Of a stretch of DNA of 64,000 bases, positions 11,046 to 22,412 are shown piece after piece; the first letter of the stretch is position 1, and every line of letters begins with the position of its first letter. Below the pieces are notes generated by a model. It did not search any database, was not told the DNA's origin, and was given only the letters and a program-made list of their open reading frames with translations. This DNA is from Adiantum capillus-veneris (Eukaryota > Streptophyta > Polypodiopsida > Polypodiales > Pteridaceae), in the NCBI GenBank assembly GCA_014529385.2, contig CM043951.1, forward strand, positions 110,629,469 through 110,693,468, read 5' to 3'. The position numbers and the translations under genes are program-made.

Positions 11046-11804
11046 GAACTACCAAAAGTAATAATATTTCTTTGACTTTGGACATCACTCACCAAATCAT
11101 ACTCTTGATGACCGCGCCCAACCTGGAAATATGCTTGTTTAATCCTATGATGCCTTCTTTTCTTGCTAGTTTTAGGCTGCTCTTTCCCCTCGTATACTTT
11201 CTCCTTGCCCTTACAAGCTCTAGTCTCCCGCTCAATTTTTGTCTCCCTTTCAGCTCTAGCTCTTTTGTTGGCCAACACTTTGGCATCCTGTTTATCCACC
11301 CCAATGATGTTCACCCTAGGGACTTCATCACCATCCATTCGGGCCTGCTAGACTGGATTCTCAATTGTCTCGTCCCTCGGACCATTAAACTGTGCTTCGC
11401 CTCTCTCTCTACCAAAAACAACGGGTAGATACCACCTCTTTTTCTTGGTGGATGAGAGAAGTTTGGTGCATAATTCCCTTCTTCACCGCAATTATAGCAC
11501 CTACCAGGTAGTGTCCTTGTGCTCTTCTTGGTTGTCCCCTAACCATTACACTCAACCGCACCTCTTGCATCTGCTCCGATAGATCCTGAACTGTACATAT
11601 CCACTACTGCACAATAGCAAAGGTGGCCTTCTTCCCTTGACTTTCCTCCTGAGTTGACTCTCGAGGACTTTGTGGTTGAACGGGTGTCATTGCTTCATAA
11701 CCCTCTACACCCTGTTCTGTCTTCTTTTCAATTTTCCTACTTTATGACCTTGTGATCGCCACTGCCTTGTTGTAGTTCTTTGGGCTTTCAAATTCCACTT
11801 TCTT

Positions 11805-12386
11805 TCACACCTTCAGATGTAAGCATGCCATAAACTTATCCAATTTGAAGTACTCACCATTGGCTAGCTGCATAGCCGGTGTTAACTCCGCCCAACATGC
11901 TTCAAAACAATCCAAAAACAAGCTAAATTCCTCACTTACATCCTGCTTTAGAGCCTTTAGCCTCACATCCATCTCAACTAGAGATGCTTCCTTGTGAAAA
12001 TCATGAAAAAATCTTACCCGTAGAGCCGACCATGCCTGTCTCGGCTCCATCTCCAAAGCTTCAAACCACAGTTTAGCCTCTCCATGCATCACCAACAAAA
12101 AGGTTTGCATCTTGCTATCCTCATCGGGCATTCGTAAAGACAACATGTACAATTCAAAATTTGCAAGCCATTCATCAGGATTCTCCTCACCTGTAAAAAT
12201 CGGATCATGGCTTTTGGACTCCATCCTTACCAATACAAAAACCTCTATTTTTACTTCACCAACAGGAGCAATCAGCATGCTCCTCCAAGGGGGAACCAAA
12301 GATGGATAGGGGGAAGGTGGTACACACCCGGAACACAAAAAATTTGCCTCTCTATAGCTCAGGGTAAACACAACACCCCAATCCAC
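11805..12386 (-). pseudogene. Gy1 Gag capsid region
   Basis: A 193-codon frame carries the retrotransposon Gag core: SKSHDPIFTGEENPDEWLAN, LRMPDEDSKMQTFLLVMHGE, AKLWFEALE, a Trp-containing helix SALRVRFFHDFHKE and LFLDCFEACWAEL. This gives the usual capsid-like fold with YW/W anchors. The first 55 or so residues are leader or LTR sequence read in frame; the natural start is more likely the Met before LIAPVGEVKIEVFV. Below 11805 the frame is lost and only scattered basic sequence precedes the protease. Confidence 0.7.
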
Positions 12387-12860
12387 TAGGATTCACCTTC
12401 AAAATCCTCTTTCTTGCTAGCGGACTTGCATGCATGCCTCTTGACTCGACTACCCTGTACACAATCATGATCAAACATGCATGCACCACATGACACATTT
12501 CATAGCTTCCCACACACACCTTGAGAGACTCTTTACTACTCTTTGCCACAAGATATCGCCGGTTCGATGGGGACGGGGCACACTTGCCTACACGCACACC
12601 CAACACCTCAAACACAAGTACAAGAGCAGCAGAATAGAGGGGGGGAAGGAGAAATGACACCAAAGTGCACTCAATCCTTGCTTTCCTTTGCTTGGAAAAA
12701 TCTAGTACAAATGGCCTCGTCAGCACAACCTCAACGAGCACAAAAAATTGATCACAATAACCCACATTGGTGTCGTTGCTAGGAATCAAACTTTCTTCCG
12801 CATGCCTTTGTTATTGAAGCATGTAGGCACGTGATCTCTTTCCTCTGTCGAGCTCTCATT
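12310..12860 (-). repeat. Probable Gy1 5' LTR or leader sequence
   Basis: Segments are shared with 61260-62110: CCTCTCTATAGC..CAGG, CCCCAATCCACT, TTCACCTTCAAAA, and further up ACACGCACA, CTCAACGAGCACAAAA and GATCTCTTT. The order and orientation are the same in both places. This fits an LTR of the Gy1 family located just 5' of Gy1 Gag. The outer boundary with Og1 near 12860 is not sharp, and no target duplication could be read. Confidence 0.45.
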
Positions 12861-13076
12861 GTCAGAAAGCACTCCCTTTAAGAGCCTCTCCTTGGGCTTG
12901 CCTCACCCTTGTCAGAGCGAAAGAAGAAGACGATGAAGAAACTCCCTTTGTTGCTTGAAAAAACCCTCCTCCCTCCACAGAGCCCAAAAGAAGAAGCCGA
13001 ATTTTCAATTTTTGCCTTGGCTCCTCACTCGGGAAAAAGCCCTCCCTCTTCTTCTTTTTTCCCTTTTTCTTCCTCC

Positions 13077-13274
13077 TCATTTTGAACCACTTCTTGAAGG
13101 AATTTCCTCCATGGTGTTCAAAGTTGTTTTAACCACTTTGTTTGGATCTTTTGGACAATCGGTGATCAAATGATTGATGCCACAGTCTAGACAATATGCA
13201 TTGACTTGGACAATTTCGGTATGAAGATAGTCTTTCATGATGTGGTTGCCCCCACACTTACAGCATGGTGCCAA
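13077..13274 (-). pseudogene. Og1 Gag zinc-finger segment
   Basis: The frame contains PCCKCGGNHIMKDYLHTEI, then CLDCGINHLITDCPKDPNKV and TTLNTMEEIPS. The Og2 equivalent is PCYKCGGDHLMNVCPHTEI, CGVTHFIEDCSKNPNKV, TTLNMLEIFLP. The second Cys-x2-Cys-x3-His-x4-Cys knuckle is intact here; the first has lost its last Cys (Tyr). The frame continues as basic MRRKKKGKKKK toward 12862, where similarity to Og2 ends. Confidence 0.75.
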
Positions 13275-13671
13275 TAGTTGTTGTGGCTCTCCTATAGCTC
13301 TCCTCTATTGGTAAGAAGGCTTGGTTCCACCTAAGCCTCCATGGTCTATGAACAAAAATGTTCTCTTGTCCAAACTATATCTACTTTCTCCTACATCATG
13401 TGCCGTTGTTGGGGGTCCAACATAGCCAATTATGCTCCATGGTTCTGGCGCTTTCAACTATTTTGGTGGGTAATATGGAGGACAATCCATAGGCTCAGTT
13501 GGCTCTGCATAATGAGCAGGTACATGCACTAAGGCTTGTTCCTTCGGTTCTTCTACAATGGGTGTATACCTCACACCTATCCGTTTTGCTTCTGGGAGTG
13601 GTGGTTGTTGCCCCAAAACTGGCTATGGTCTTTTAACCCCTACTGGTCCTCGCAACTTCCCTATGATATAT

Positions 13672-14111
13672 CTAGGCATTGGTGGTACTTGGGGAGGCGC
13701 TTCCTATGCGTGGGGAGCATCTTATCCTTCTCTCCACAAAGCTCTTATTGTAGTAGCACTCTTCAATCATGTGATTCATCCATTTTTGTTCGACGGCACA
13801 CCACTTTGGTTGCTTAGCATGTGGCTTAGCAAAAGGGCTAAGCCTCTTCAGCACCTCCTCTATGAGTTGTTATTGATTTGCTGATGGCTCACTTCTTTGC
13901 ACTGATATCATGAAATTTGTTCCACTTTGTTGAGATGATGAATCATCATCTCTGTTATTTTGGTCCATCCTTGTAGATCGCACAATTGTCTACCAGTAAT
14001 AAAGCTTCTTTGGTTAACTCGTTCAGAGTGGGGATTTTCTTTATATGCAAATCCTTTTGAAGGTCTACATTTCTCAGTCCCTGGATAAATATCAAAATGA
14101 GTCTAGATTGA
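13672..14111 (-). pseudogene. Og1 Gag central segment
   Basis: Two frames (14111-13955 and 13854-13672) give NVDLQKDLHIKKIPTLNEL, ALLLVDNCAIYKDGPK, and KQPKWCAVEQKWMNHM with EECYYNKSFVE. Og2 has NDTLKKDLHLKACTSFEQV, ALYLVDNYTVYGE and LKWCAIEQKWTNHPTEECYYNK. It ends at GTAGG (14112-14116), the target duplication of Co1. Confidence 0.7.
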
Positions 14112-14116
14112 GTAGG

Positions 14117-14308
14117 TGAAGGAGTACGAGCGGAAGTGCGACGCGAGAGAGAGTGCGAGAAGAAGAGCCCGACGATATGGTGAGCTTGCTCTACTGTAAT
14201 GTGTAGAGCATAGTGAGTTCTTATTAGGTTTTTACAAAAGAATATGTGTACATACCTGGCGGCCCGTCCACTTACCTGGGCAACCACATTGGGCTTTATA
14301 CCCCAACA
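14117..14308 (-). repeat. Co1 3' LTR
   Basis: 192 bp. On the minus strand it begins TGTTGGGG directly after the purine tract AAGTGGGAGGT (14318-14309). It is about 96 percent identical to the 5' LTR by eye. Confidence 0.92.
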
Positions 14309-14397
14309 ACCTCCCACTTAAAGTCCAATGTGGTACTTTAAGCGTGAGAGAAGCTACTATACAAGCTAATATACAAGAGATGTAGAGAAGTGATGTA

Positions 14398-16260
14398 CTA
14401 CCCTACACCTAACTGCTTGAGAAAATGCGCAAAGCTCTCTGAGGGAAGTCCTTTTGTAAGTAGATCGGCAGGATTTTCTGTGGTGTGAACTTTGACAAGC
14501 TGAAGTTGCTTATCCTCGAGCATTTCCCTAATGAAATGATACTTCACATCCACATGCTTTGTCTTTGAGTGATAAACTGGATTGCGAGCCAATTGTATAG
14601 CACTTTGACTATCACAATATAACACAGGCATCTCTTCTTTGATTCCCAAATCTGTTACTAGTCGATTAAGCCAAATTGATTCTTTGCATGCCTCTGATGC
14701 TGCAACATATTCAGCCTCTGTAGTAGACTGAGTAACACAATCTTGTAATCTAGAACGCCATGATACTGCTCCACCAGCCAATGTAAAGACATACCCTAAA
14801 GTAGACCTTCGGTTGTCTAAGTCACCTGCATAATCTGAGTCTGTAAAACCCTTTACACTTATCTCCTGACTCCCATAGCATATACGCATACTCTTTGTAG
14901 CTTTTAGGTATCTCAATATTCCTTTCACTACCTTCCAATGTTTCTTGCTTGGGTGTGACATGTATCGACTTACTACTCCCACTGCAAATGCAATGTCTGA
15001 GCGAGTAGCAATCATTGCATACATCAAACTACCCACTGCAGACGCATATGGAATCTTATCCATTTCAGCTTGTTCTTCCTCAGACACAGGACAATCTTGT
15101 TTGCTAAGTTTCACATATGGTGGCAATGGAACACTCAGTGCCTTTCCCTTCTCCATATTGAAACGTTGCAAAACCTTGTCAATATACTGTGTTTGAGATA
15201 ACCAAATCAACTTCTTTGATCTGTCTCTCTCAATGCGCATACCAAGTATATGACTTGCCTCACCCATGTCTTTCATGTCAAACGATTTTGCCATCTTTGA
15301 CTTCAAAGCTGAAATTTCTTCCAAGTGCTTGCCAGCAATCAACATGGCATCCACATACAAAATAAGGATCAGCCAACTGCCATCCTTAGCCTTCTTTGTA
15401 TATAGACAGTGATCGAACTCACTACGTTTGTAGCCTTGAGAAAGCATAAACTTGTGGAATTTATGGTACCATGCCCTCGGTGATTGTTTTAAGCCATAAA
15501 GACTCTTTAACAACTGGCATACCCAATCTTCCTTGCCTTTCTCAACAAACCCTTCTGGCTGCTGCATGTAAATTTCCACATCTAAATCACCATGCAAGAA
15601 CGCTGTCTTGACATCCATTTGGTGCAACACCAAATCTAATATGGCAACCAATGCAAGAAAGCATCTCAATGTATTCATCTTGACCACCGGAGAGAATACT
15701 TCATCAAAGTCAATGCCTTGTTCTTGCTTAAAGCCCTTGGCAACAAGCCTTGCTTTGTACTTTGGCTGACTATCATGAGCGGTGATCTTATACCTGTAAA
15801 CCCATTTACAGGGTAGAGCCTTTTTGCCCCGTGGTAATTTAACTAGCTTCCATGTCTGGTTTTTATGCAGAGCTGTCATCTCTGACTGCATGGCCAATTG
15901 CCAATTCCCGGAGTCCTTCATTTGCACTGCTTCCTTGTAACATGAAGGCTCATTGCAATCAGTCAACATGACATAATTCATAGATGGAACAAACCTATCA
16001 ACAGGTCGCGTGACACGTCCAGATCTACGCACAATAGGTGGCTCAGGCTCAGCCACAACCTGTGGTTCCACTCTATCCTGTCCTTGCTCCTCTTGAGCCC
16101 TGACATTTTGTCTTGCACGTGCGGGTCCATCTTCTTGGAAGACAACTCCTCTAATCTCCTCAACCCTCTCTGGTTTAGAATGATATTTGGATTCATTAAA
16201 GTGAACATCATTGCTACGGACAACCTTTCTGGATTCGGGATCCCAAAGTCTGTACCCCAT
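14398..16260 (-). pseudogene. Co1 reverse transcriptase and RNase H
   Basis: A 620-codon open frame. RT runs from about residue 120 (WKLVKLPRGKKALPCKWVYR) through VDVKTAFLHGDLDVEIYMQQ and SLYGLKQSPRAWYHK to LILYVDAMLIAGKHLEE. RNase H has GFTDSDYAGDLDNRRSTLGY, TEAEYVAASEACKE and YCDSQSAIQLARNPVYHSKT, with HVDVKYHFIRE at the end. The catalytic YVDD box reads YVDA, so the second metal-binding Asp is lost and polymerase activity is not expected. The frame is otherwise intact for this domain. The first Met follows the frameshift at about 16303, so this is the C-terminal part of a Gag-Pol polyprotein. Confidence 0.92.
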
Positions 16261-16280
16261 CTCACCAGAATTACCATAGC

Positions 16281-17297
16281 CTAGAAAGATGCACTTTCTA
16301 TCTTTGGCTCAAGTTTGTTCCTAAATTCCTTTGGAACGTGAGTATATGCCTCACAGCCAAAGACTCTAAGATGCTTGTATGAGGGCATTTTGCCTGACCA
16401 TACCATCTCTGGCACTGAATCCTTCTGCAAAACCTTGCTAGGAGATCTATTTACAAGATGAACAGCTGTTGATACAGCTTCAGCCCAAAACCCATTTGGC
16501 AGGTGTGCATTAGACAACATACTTCTGACCTTCTCTTGTATGGTCCTATTCATCCTCTCAGCAACACCATTTTGAGGAGGATTGTAAGGAGCAGTAAGTT
16601 CACGTTTTATACCTTTTGACTCACAAAAGTCCTGAAAGGCCTTTGAAACATACTCTCCACCATTGTCAGTGCGTAAGCATTTAAGCTTCTTGCCACTCTG
16701 ATTCTCCACAAGTGTCACAAACGTTTTGAAAACACTAAACGCTTCATCCTTGTGCTTGAGAAAGTAAACCCATACTTTCCTCGAGTAATCATCTATAAAT
16801 GTCATAAAGTAAGAAGCTCCCCCTAGAGATAGGTTAGGCATAGGTCCACACAAATCACTATGAACAAGTGCCAACTGTGTATCTCTTCTACTGCTTCTAT
16901 GCTTATGTGGCTGCTGTGTTTGCTTACCATACAGATAATGTTCACAGAATTCAAAATCATTAAATGAAAAGCCAGGCAAATAACCAGAACGAGACAAGAT
17001 TTCCATTCCCTTCTTGGACATATGTCCTAACCGGCTAAGCCACAAAGAAATGTTCGGCTGCTCGGTTACATTGATTACATTTTTAGAGACATTTGATACA
17101 TAAATCATGTAAAGTCCTCCAGACTTTACTCCATGTGCTACTATCATAGAACCCTTGGATATCTTCCACATGTTCTGTCCAAAAGTGGTGACGTAGCCAG
17201 CATCATCAAGTAAACCTGTGTTGATCAAGCTCTTTGTAATTGCGGGAACATGTCTCACATTCTTCAGCGTGAAAGAAGAGCCATTCTGAAACTTCAA
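16281..17297 (-). pseudogene. Co1 integrase
   Basis: A 338-codon frame. Its start repeats protease-distal sequence because of the 214-bp duplication. The pre-integrase zinc region has LSRLGHMSKKGMEILSRSGY and FCEHYLYGKQ, where the expected Cys of CEHC is Tyr. The catalytic core follows: VHSDLCGPMP, RKVWVYFLKHKDEAFSVFK, CLRTDNGGEYVSKAF and PQNGVAERMNRTIQ, supplying the D, D, E triad. The end EPKIESASF is out of frame; one base is missing near 16303 and the next frame resumes with CIFLGYGNSGEMGYRLW. Copia integrase lies before RT, as here. Confidence 0.9.
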
Positions 17298-17546
17298 TTG
17301 AACATCTCCAACACCTAAGATCTCACATGTCTCCAGACTTTACTCCATGTGCTACTGTCATAGAACCCTTGGATATCTTCCACATGTTCTGTCCAAAAGT
17401 GGTGACGTAGCCAGCATCATCAAGTAAACCTGTGCTGATCAAGCTCTTTGTATTTGCGGGAACATGTCTCACATTCTTCAGCGTGAAAGAAGAGCCATTC
17501 TGAAACTTCAATTGAACATCTCCAACACCTAAGATCTCACATGTCT
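17119..17546 (-). repeat. 214-bp tandem duplication in Co1 pol
   Basis: 17119-17332 is repeated head-to-tail at 17333-17546 with few differences. Because 214 is not a multiple of three, it shifts the pol frame between protease and integrase. The copies encode the same LKFQNGSSFTLKNVRHVPA segment. Confidence 0.92.
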
Positions 17547-18591
17547 GCCCATTGCCTAGACGAACATGATCTTTAGTGGTCACATAAGAAGTAAACCACT
17601 CCTTGTTTGGAGACACATGAAGTGATGCCCCTGAGTCTATAATCCAGTCACTCAGCGAATTTCCATCAGATGTTGTAAGAAGAGCTGATTCCATTGTATT
17701 CTTCAAGAAGTAGATGTCTCCTGACACTAGACTGTCATCCTCTGCAACAGTGTTTGTCACATTTATTTCTTGAATCTTCACTGAGGACTTGTTCTTCTCA
17801 CCATGGTCTTCAGCTTTCTCTTTGCCTTTTTCTGCTTTCCATTCTCTGCAGTCTCTTTTCATGTGACCCTTCTTGCCACAATGGTAGCATTCTATGTCAC
17901 TCTTGCCTTTAGCACTGCGGGACTTGCTACGAGACTGATTCCTCTTTCCACCTTTGTACTTTTCTTTGGTCCTTCCCATGACAACTAAGGCTGTTCCTTT
18001 GCCTTTGTCCATTGTCTTTCTATTGGTTTCTTCAGTAAGCAGACTTCCTTCTACACCTGCTATGTTCAAACCATCTGGAGGTGCAGAATTACTCAAAGCT
18101 GTGCGAAAAGTGTCCCAACTTTCCGGCAATGTGATCAACAGGAACATAGCTCTAACAGGTTCATCAAACTTGACACCTTGAGCTGACAACTGACTATAGA
18201 TTGTGTTGAATTCATTCAGATGATTGGACATAGGTGTCCCTTCTTTCATCTTCAAGTCAACAAGCTTCTTAAGCCAGTATACCTGTGAAGCTGCACTCTG
18301 CTTCTCATAAAGATCACTCAGCTTTAACCATGCTTGATAAGCCGACATCTCGTCTGCTACATTGAAGTAAACGCTTTCTGCCAAAGTCAGCATAATGGTA
18401 GAAAGTGCCAATTCATCCATTTCGCTCCATTCATCTTCGTCCATATCTTCTGGTTTTATCCTCTTGAGCTTTATAGGTTTTATCTGCTTCTTTTGTACCA
18501 ACACCTGCCAAATCTGCTTCTTCCACAATGGGAAATTGGTTCCATCCAGCTTCTTGATATTGTAAAGAGCAGTGTCCTGTGATCCAGCCAT
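17323..18591 (-). pseudogene. Co1 Gag and protease
   Basis: A 422-codon frame starting MAGSQDTALYNIKKLDGTNF, the usual start of copia Gag just after the leader. Capsid-like UBN2 region: WKKQIWQVLVQKKQIKPIKL, YQAWLKLSDLYEKQSAASQV, LNEFNTIYSQL and LPESWDTFRTALSNS. A zinc knuckle CYHCGKKGHMKRDC is near residue 235, then a Lys/Glu-rich linker and the aspartic protease loop WIIDSGASLHVSPNKEW near residue 315. The frame ends in the first copy of the 214-bp tandem duplication, which breaks continuity with integrase. Confidence 0.92.
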
Positions 18592-19635
18592 AGCTACGCT
18601 TCACAATGGTTTACTTTCCTGGGAAAAATTCGGCATAGTTTCCCCTGTAAACTGACCTCTGAACCAATATCAACCTGTCAAATGAACAAAGAAAGCTTCA
18701 AATTCTGCATAAATTTTGGCAGAGTCTCCTTTGTAAAATGGCTTTGGTGTACTCAAAAAACAGACCAAAAACAGCTCAAAAAACATTGTCTCTCTGACAC
18801 TGTAAGCTGCGAGTAAACCTGTCCTGCACCTGTACTGTCTCTCACTGTCCTGTCACTGTCCTATAAGCATAGACTGCAACAATGCCTCAACGGCAGTAAA
18901 GCAAAGATACTCCCAACTGTCTAACTCACAGTCAATACATCCTAGCTGCCTATCTAAGGGTGCTCGAGGGATCGCTCCAAGACCTGTATCACCGAAAGGA
19001 TCTCAACATTCGAGAATCCCCCAGCTCAATAAAACCTCACTCGACCCTCAACAAAGGCTGCAGTAAATCTGACAGTACATAGACTTCCCACAAAGTCATA
19101 CATCCACAAATTTCCCACTGTATGCTGTAACCGCTGCGGCGGTTGTTTGCTGCGTGACTCACAGCCAGCAAACCCTCAACAAACATACATCATCTCTGAC
19201 AATACATCCCATGTGGAAGTACCTGCAATGTCATGATGAAATCTGGAATATCAAGCAGCAAACACAAGCTACCTGATGAACTAGTGGATGTCGCCTACAG
19301 TCTGTGTGTAGATGCGCCCGTGTCGTATGTGACACGCCTCCAAGAACTGTGAGCCGTCCTTCGATGTGTAGACAGCCACAAATCAACACTCTGGGAGTGT
19401 CGATATCCTCAGCACCTGCAGTCGTAGGCCGAAAACCCCAAATTTGCAGAGTCGGATCTGCACCCGCTGAGACCACGTAGTCGAAAATGACCTGCGCAGA
19501 ACTTTGTTGAAGCCGAACGGTGGCCGAGATGACCTCAGAATGAGATTTGGGGCCATGTCTTCGCCTATCGAATTTCACTCCAATCTGAGTTGGTGACTCT
19601 AGCCTCTTGCAGTGCTGCCCCAAGCCTCGATCTGA
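18592..19635 (-). other. Co1 5' untranslated leader
   Basis: About 1 kb between the primer-binding site and Gag, with no gene. Such leaders normally carry packaging signals; none can be identified by eye. The short frame at 19231-19623 has no recognisable domain. Confidence 0.6.
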
Positions 19636-19648
19636 GCTTTGATACCAG
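19636..19648 (-). promoter_or_regulatory. Co1 primer-binding site
   Basis: Minus strand TGGTATCAAAGC lies one or two bases inside the 5' LTR. TGGTATCAGAGC-type sequences are complementary to the 3' end of plant initiator tRNA-Met and prime minus-strand DNA synthesis in most plant copia elements. Confidence 0.85.
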
Positions 19649-19649
19649 T

Positions 19650-19841
19650 TGAAGGAGTACGAGCGGAAGTGCGACGCGAGAGAGAGTGCGAGACGAAGAG
19701 CACGACGATATGGTGAACTCGCTCTATTGTAATGTGTAGAGCATAGTGAGTTCTTATTAGGTTTTTACAAAAGAATATGTGTACATACCTGGCGGCCCGC
19801 CCACTTACCTGGGCGACCACATTAGGCTTTATACCCCAACA
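19650..19841 (-). repeat. Co1 5' LTR
   Basis: 192 bp, partner of 14117-14308, with GTAGG outside. On the minus strand it is followed by CTGGTATCAAAGC. Confidence 0.92.
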
Positions 19842-19881
19842 GTAGGTAGTTCTTTCATTGGGAAGACTTTTACGCATTGTT

Positions 19882-20760
19882 TCAACCGTAAGGCTGCTTT
19901 CCTGACAGATTCTCCCTCTTTCTACTTGAACTTATGGATTTGTGAGACCCTATTGTGGGTATTCCTATTTGAGAGAGCTCCTCCACAAATTCATCAAATA
20001 ATTCTTGGATGATCTCAAAATACCGTCTTTCAACATAATTAAACCAGGTGGTGGCGTCTTCCTCTAAGGTGAGTCCAAATCCGGCAAATTGTGTATCAAA
20101 GTCCCTGATCTCATCTGCTCGGATTACTCTCAAGAATGTTGCCACATGGTCTTTAGGGTCTCTTTCCCCTGAATATTTCTTGTTAACCCATTTATGGACT
20201 TAAGAAGGTCTAACACCTCTGTGGTCTACAAGCCTCACTATAGAATCTTCTCGTCCCTCTCCTCTTATAGGTTCTCAATTATGTCTCGATCTAACGTCAA
20301 ATGCTTCTTTCAACCCACATCCTCTATAGGTTCTATCAACAGGTGGTTCCACTGCACTTCTTTCCATCTTGATTAAAAGTAAGAATAAGTGGGCATTGGT
20401 GATACTATGGGGGTCACATATGATCCTGTTGTGATAGGGATTTCTCCTCTATAGAATTCTTGTTCCCTTGTCACTGTGGTACGCAACCAGGATTGCAAAG
20501 TTTTAGGATTTGGGTTGAGATATGAAGGAAAAATTGGCGTTTCAACCACTGTAGCTTGACTAGATGGAAACCTAGCAGTATCCTCCACTTCTTCAAATAT
20601 ATTTGTAGACTTGCTAGCGGTAGGGGTTGGGCCCTAAGTTGCAACTAGTTCTATTGGAATAACCAGTGCCTATTAATTGTGCTACTTTCGCTTTTTCTAT
20701 CGGCACATACTCCCATCCATACTTGTCAACACATATATTATGAGACTCCCTTCACCTAAT
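19882..20760 (-). pseudogene. Og1 Gag N-terminal segment
   Basis: The frame 20145-19882 gives TFLRVIRADEIRDFDTQFAG and FGLTLEEDATTWFNYVERRY. The Og2 match is LFKQILRAEQITDFHTQYEG, FGLTLEGTA. Near 20760-20640 another frame reads ICVDKYGWEYVPIEKAKV, matching Og2 KIAAYDKYGRQYSTMGKKEL. The stretch 20150-20640 is Pro/Ser-rich and only weakly alignable. Co1 inserted just downstream at 19842. Confidence 0.65.
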
Positions 20761-20857
20761 TTGTAAAAAAACAAGTATAGAGTCTTTTTTGCACTTAACT
20801 CAAAGGAGTATGGTGCTAGACACCAAAAATTGTTTTGGCCCGACCTGTCGTGTACTC

Positions 20858-21121
20858 CTAGATTCCAACCACTCCTTGGTTTGTCACTACTTTAGTCACC
20901 TTCTTGTCAAACACCAATATGGTGTTAGGAAGATCTATCCAAGGACGCATTTCTGTCATCTTAGAAACCATCTTCCCGTTTGGAACATTGTCCCCATATT
21001 TGTTATAGTCTTGCGGGTCCTTAACAATGAGGTGATGTATTTCCTCATCATCAGGGAATTTGTCCCCATCATCATACACTAGAAGGGCTTCCACTCCATC
21101 TATTGTTTTTCCTCTATACAT
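20858..21121 (-). pseudogene. Og1 upstream Gag or leader segment
   Basis: An 87-codon frame containing TIDGVEALLVYDDGDKFPDD, HLIVKDPQDYNKYGD and RPWIDLPNTILVFDKKVTKV. After a frameshift near 21122, GPNAHGALVYADGRGPKR continues the same protein upstream. It precedes the DKYG segment in the same orientation, so it is probably the N-terminal part of the same polyprotein. Og2 has lost the equivalent. I do not recognise the domain. Confidence 0.5.
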
Positions 21122-21260
21122 ATGCGTTTAGGTCCCCTTCCATCGGCATATACTAGAGCTCCATGGGCATTTGGTCCTTCTAAGTAAAGGGTTGTATACC
21201 TTGTTGTCCGAGTGGGGTTTCTAGAGATGCTACCTCCTCCCACTTGGTTCTGTTGGTTAA

Positions 21261-21830
21261 TAGTGATGTTTGGTTAGCCATGAGTAAATAGACTGCTTTG
21301 AATAGGTGTCAATCCCACTACCATCCTCTATAATTGGTGCTAGTGGATCTATTCTTGCTTGGGTCACACTCTCCTCAATAGACACTAAGCTGGCCTAGTC
21401 TCCTAGTGAACTGTGGTCTCTTTGGAGATTTCTACTTGATCTTAAATACATCAATTACGTTAAACACACAACTATCAATCCAAACTTTTTACCTTAAAAG
21501 TTTGCTCGTAGTCATTCCTTGTTCATGCTAGTCTTCGCTGCTCTCCAATTTGTTGAATGTTTGTACTTCTTATTGTTCTCGGCTTGTTAGACCTTGTTGA
21601 TGGCTATTTGTACAAAACTTTAGACTCTGCAAATCTTTGTCAAACAATGATTCTCACTTCAATACTATTTGGTGTTGATTAGTATGACCTTGCAGGTAAT
21701 TATAGGCCAAAATTTGTTTGTCAAGTCATATGTTCTTCACACTGATATGACTTGACAAAGGGGTTGCTAGAGTTAGTTGGAAAACTCCAAGAGGCTCAAT
21801 CCAACCACATAAGTCCTAAATTTGACCCTT
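21261..21830. other. No gene seen
   Basis: About 570 bp between Og1 and the palindrome array. No reading frame, LTR boundary or repeat could be assigned. Confidence 0.5.
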
Positions 21831-22412
21831 AGACATTATACGCGTATGATGTGTGTTATGCCAGATTCAGCTCAAATTCTAATCTTGGGTTCTCCCTAAT
21901 GTATTAAGAATCACCCCAACCTCCCTCTGTGGTCTTAACACCTAGAATCTGGTTAAATCCTCCTAAAATGTGTCTGAATATTTCTTGATTTCTCAAGAGG
22001 TTTTCCAAACCACAATATGATTCAAATTAGGTGAAATTGGGTCCTTAAGCTTTCCTGTAGGTGCTAGACCCCTAGGTTAACCCTAAAATCAGCTTTGGTC
22101 TCTAAATATTCCCTAGAGACATCATATGTGTATGATGTCTATCTGGCCAAAGTGACAAGATTTCCACTCTAGAGGTTCTCTACCAAACAAGCAACTCTCA
22201 AAGCATTCCAAAGTCAATTTCAATACTTTTTTGTGCTAGGTATAAACAATGCAGGCATACACTTGCTTCAAACCATCTTCTAGTACTTTTTAGCTCCAAT
22301 AGTGCTTCCCACTTGATGAAATTGGTTCTATGCGCTCATTATCAGCTATAGATCACAAGGGTATAGTCATATCACAATTTGACGCAATCCTAACCCAAAA
22401 GACATTATACGC
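21831..22412. repeat. Outer palindrome array, left part
   Basis: Three copies of a 24-bp palindrome with half-site AGACATCATACG, centred at 21842, 22128 and 22411 (spacings 286 and 283). The third is cut at its centre by Gy2, and its other half is at 33101-33112. The next copy, 286 bp further on, is centred at 33386. Core hexamers here are ACGCGT, ATGTGT, ACGC/ACACGT and ATGCAT. Almost all departures from the Og2 sequence are C-to-T or G-to-A. Spacers are not closely similar to one another. Confidence 0.85.

Larger units (their letters stand above)
1..12860 (-). mobile_element. Gy1: decayed Tat-type Ty3/gypsy retrotransposon
   Basis: On the minus strand the order is Gag (12386-11805), protease (about 11045-10554), RT (about 9550-8100), first RNase H and connection (8271-7890), second RNase H (2594-2148), integrase core (1800-1327), integrase C-terminus (1007-684), a purine tract and the LTR start near 604. 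Two RNase H-like regions, one attached to RT and one before integrase, are known from the Tat lineage of Ty3/gypsy. Every domain is broken by stops or frameshifts. A TIR element (2595-7889) separates the two RNase H regions, and an inverted duplication lies over RT. The 5' boundary near 12.86 kb is approximate; it abuts the Og1 relic. Confidence 0.75.
14117..19841 (-). mobile_element. Co1: Ty1/copia retrotransposon, full-length but disabled
   Basis: 192-bp LTRs (14117-14308 and 19650-19841), both starting TGAAGG and ending CCAACA on the plus strand, differ at about 8 positions. GTAGG flanks both ends (14112-14116 and 19842-19846), a perfect 5-bp target duplication inside Og1 Gag. A primer-binding site matching the initiator tRNA-Met type and a purine tract lie inside the LTRs. 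The minus-strand pol order protease-integrase-RT-RNase H is the copia order. It is inactivated by a 214-bp tandem duplication, a 1-bp shift near 16303 and a mutated RT active site. Confidence 0.95.
12861..21260 (-). mobile_element. Og1: Ogre/Tat-like retrotransposon relic (Gag only)
   Basis: The minus strand holds pieces of the same Gag as Og2, in the same order: an upstream segment (21121-20858), DKYG(W/R)(E/Q)Y near 20700, FGLTLEEDATTWF (20145-19882), KKDLH-like NVDLQKDLHI (14050), WCA(V/I)EQKW and ECYYNK (13800), and the CCHC zinc finger (13274-13077). The copia Co1 splits it at a GTAGG target duplication. Nothing of protease or RT follows, because Gy1-like sequence starts near 12860. LTRs were not identified. 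Confidence 0.7.
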
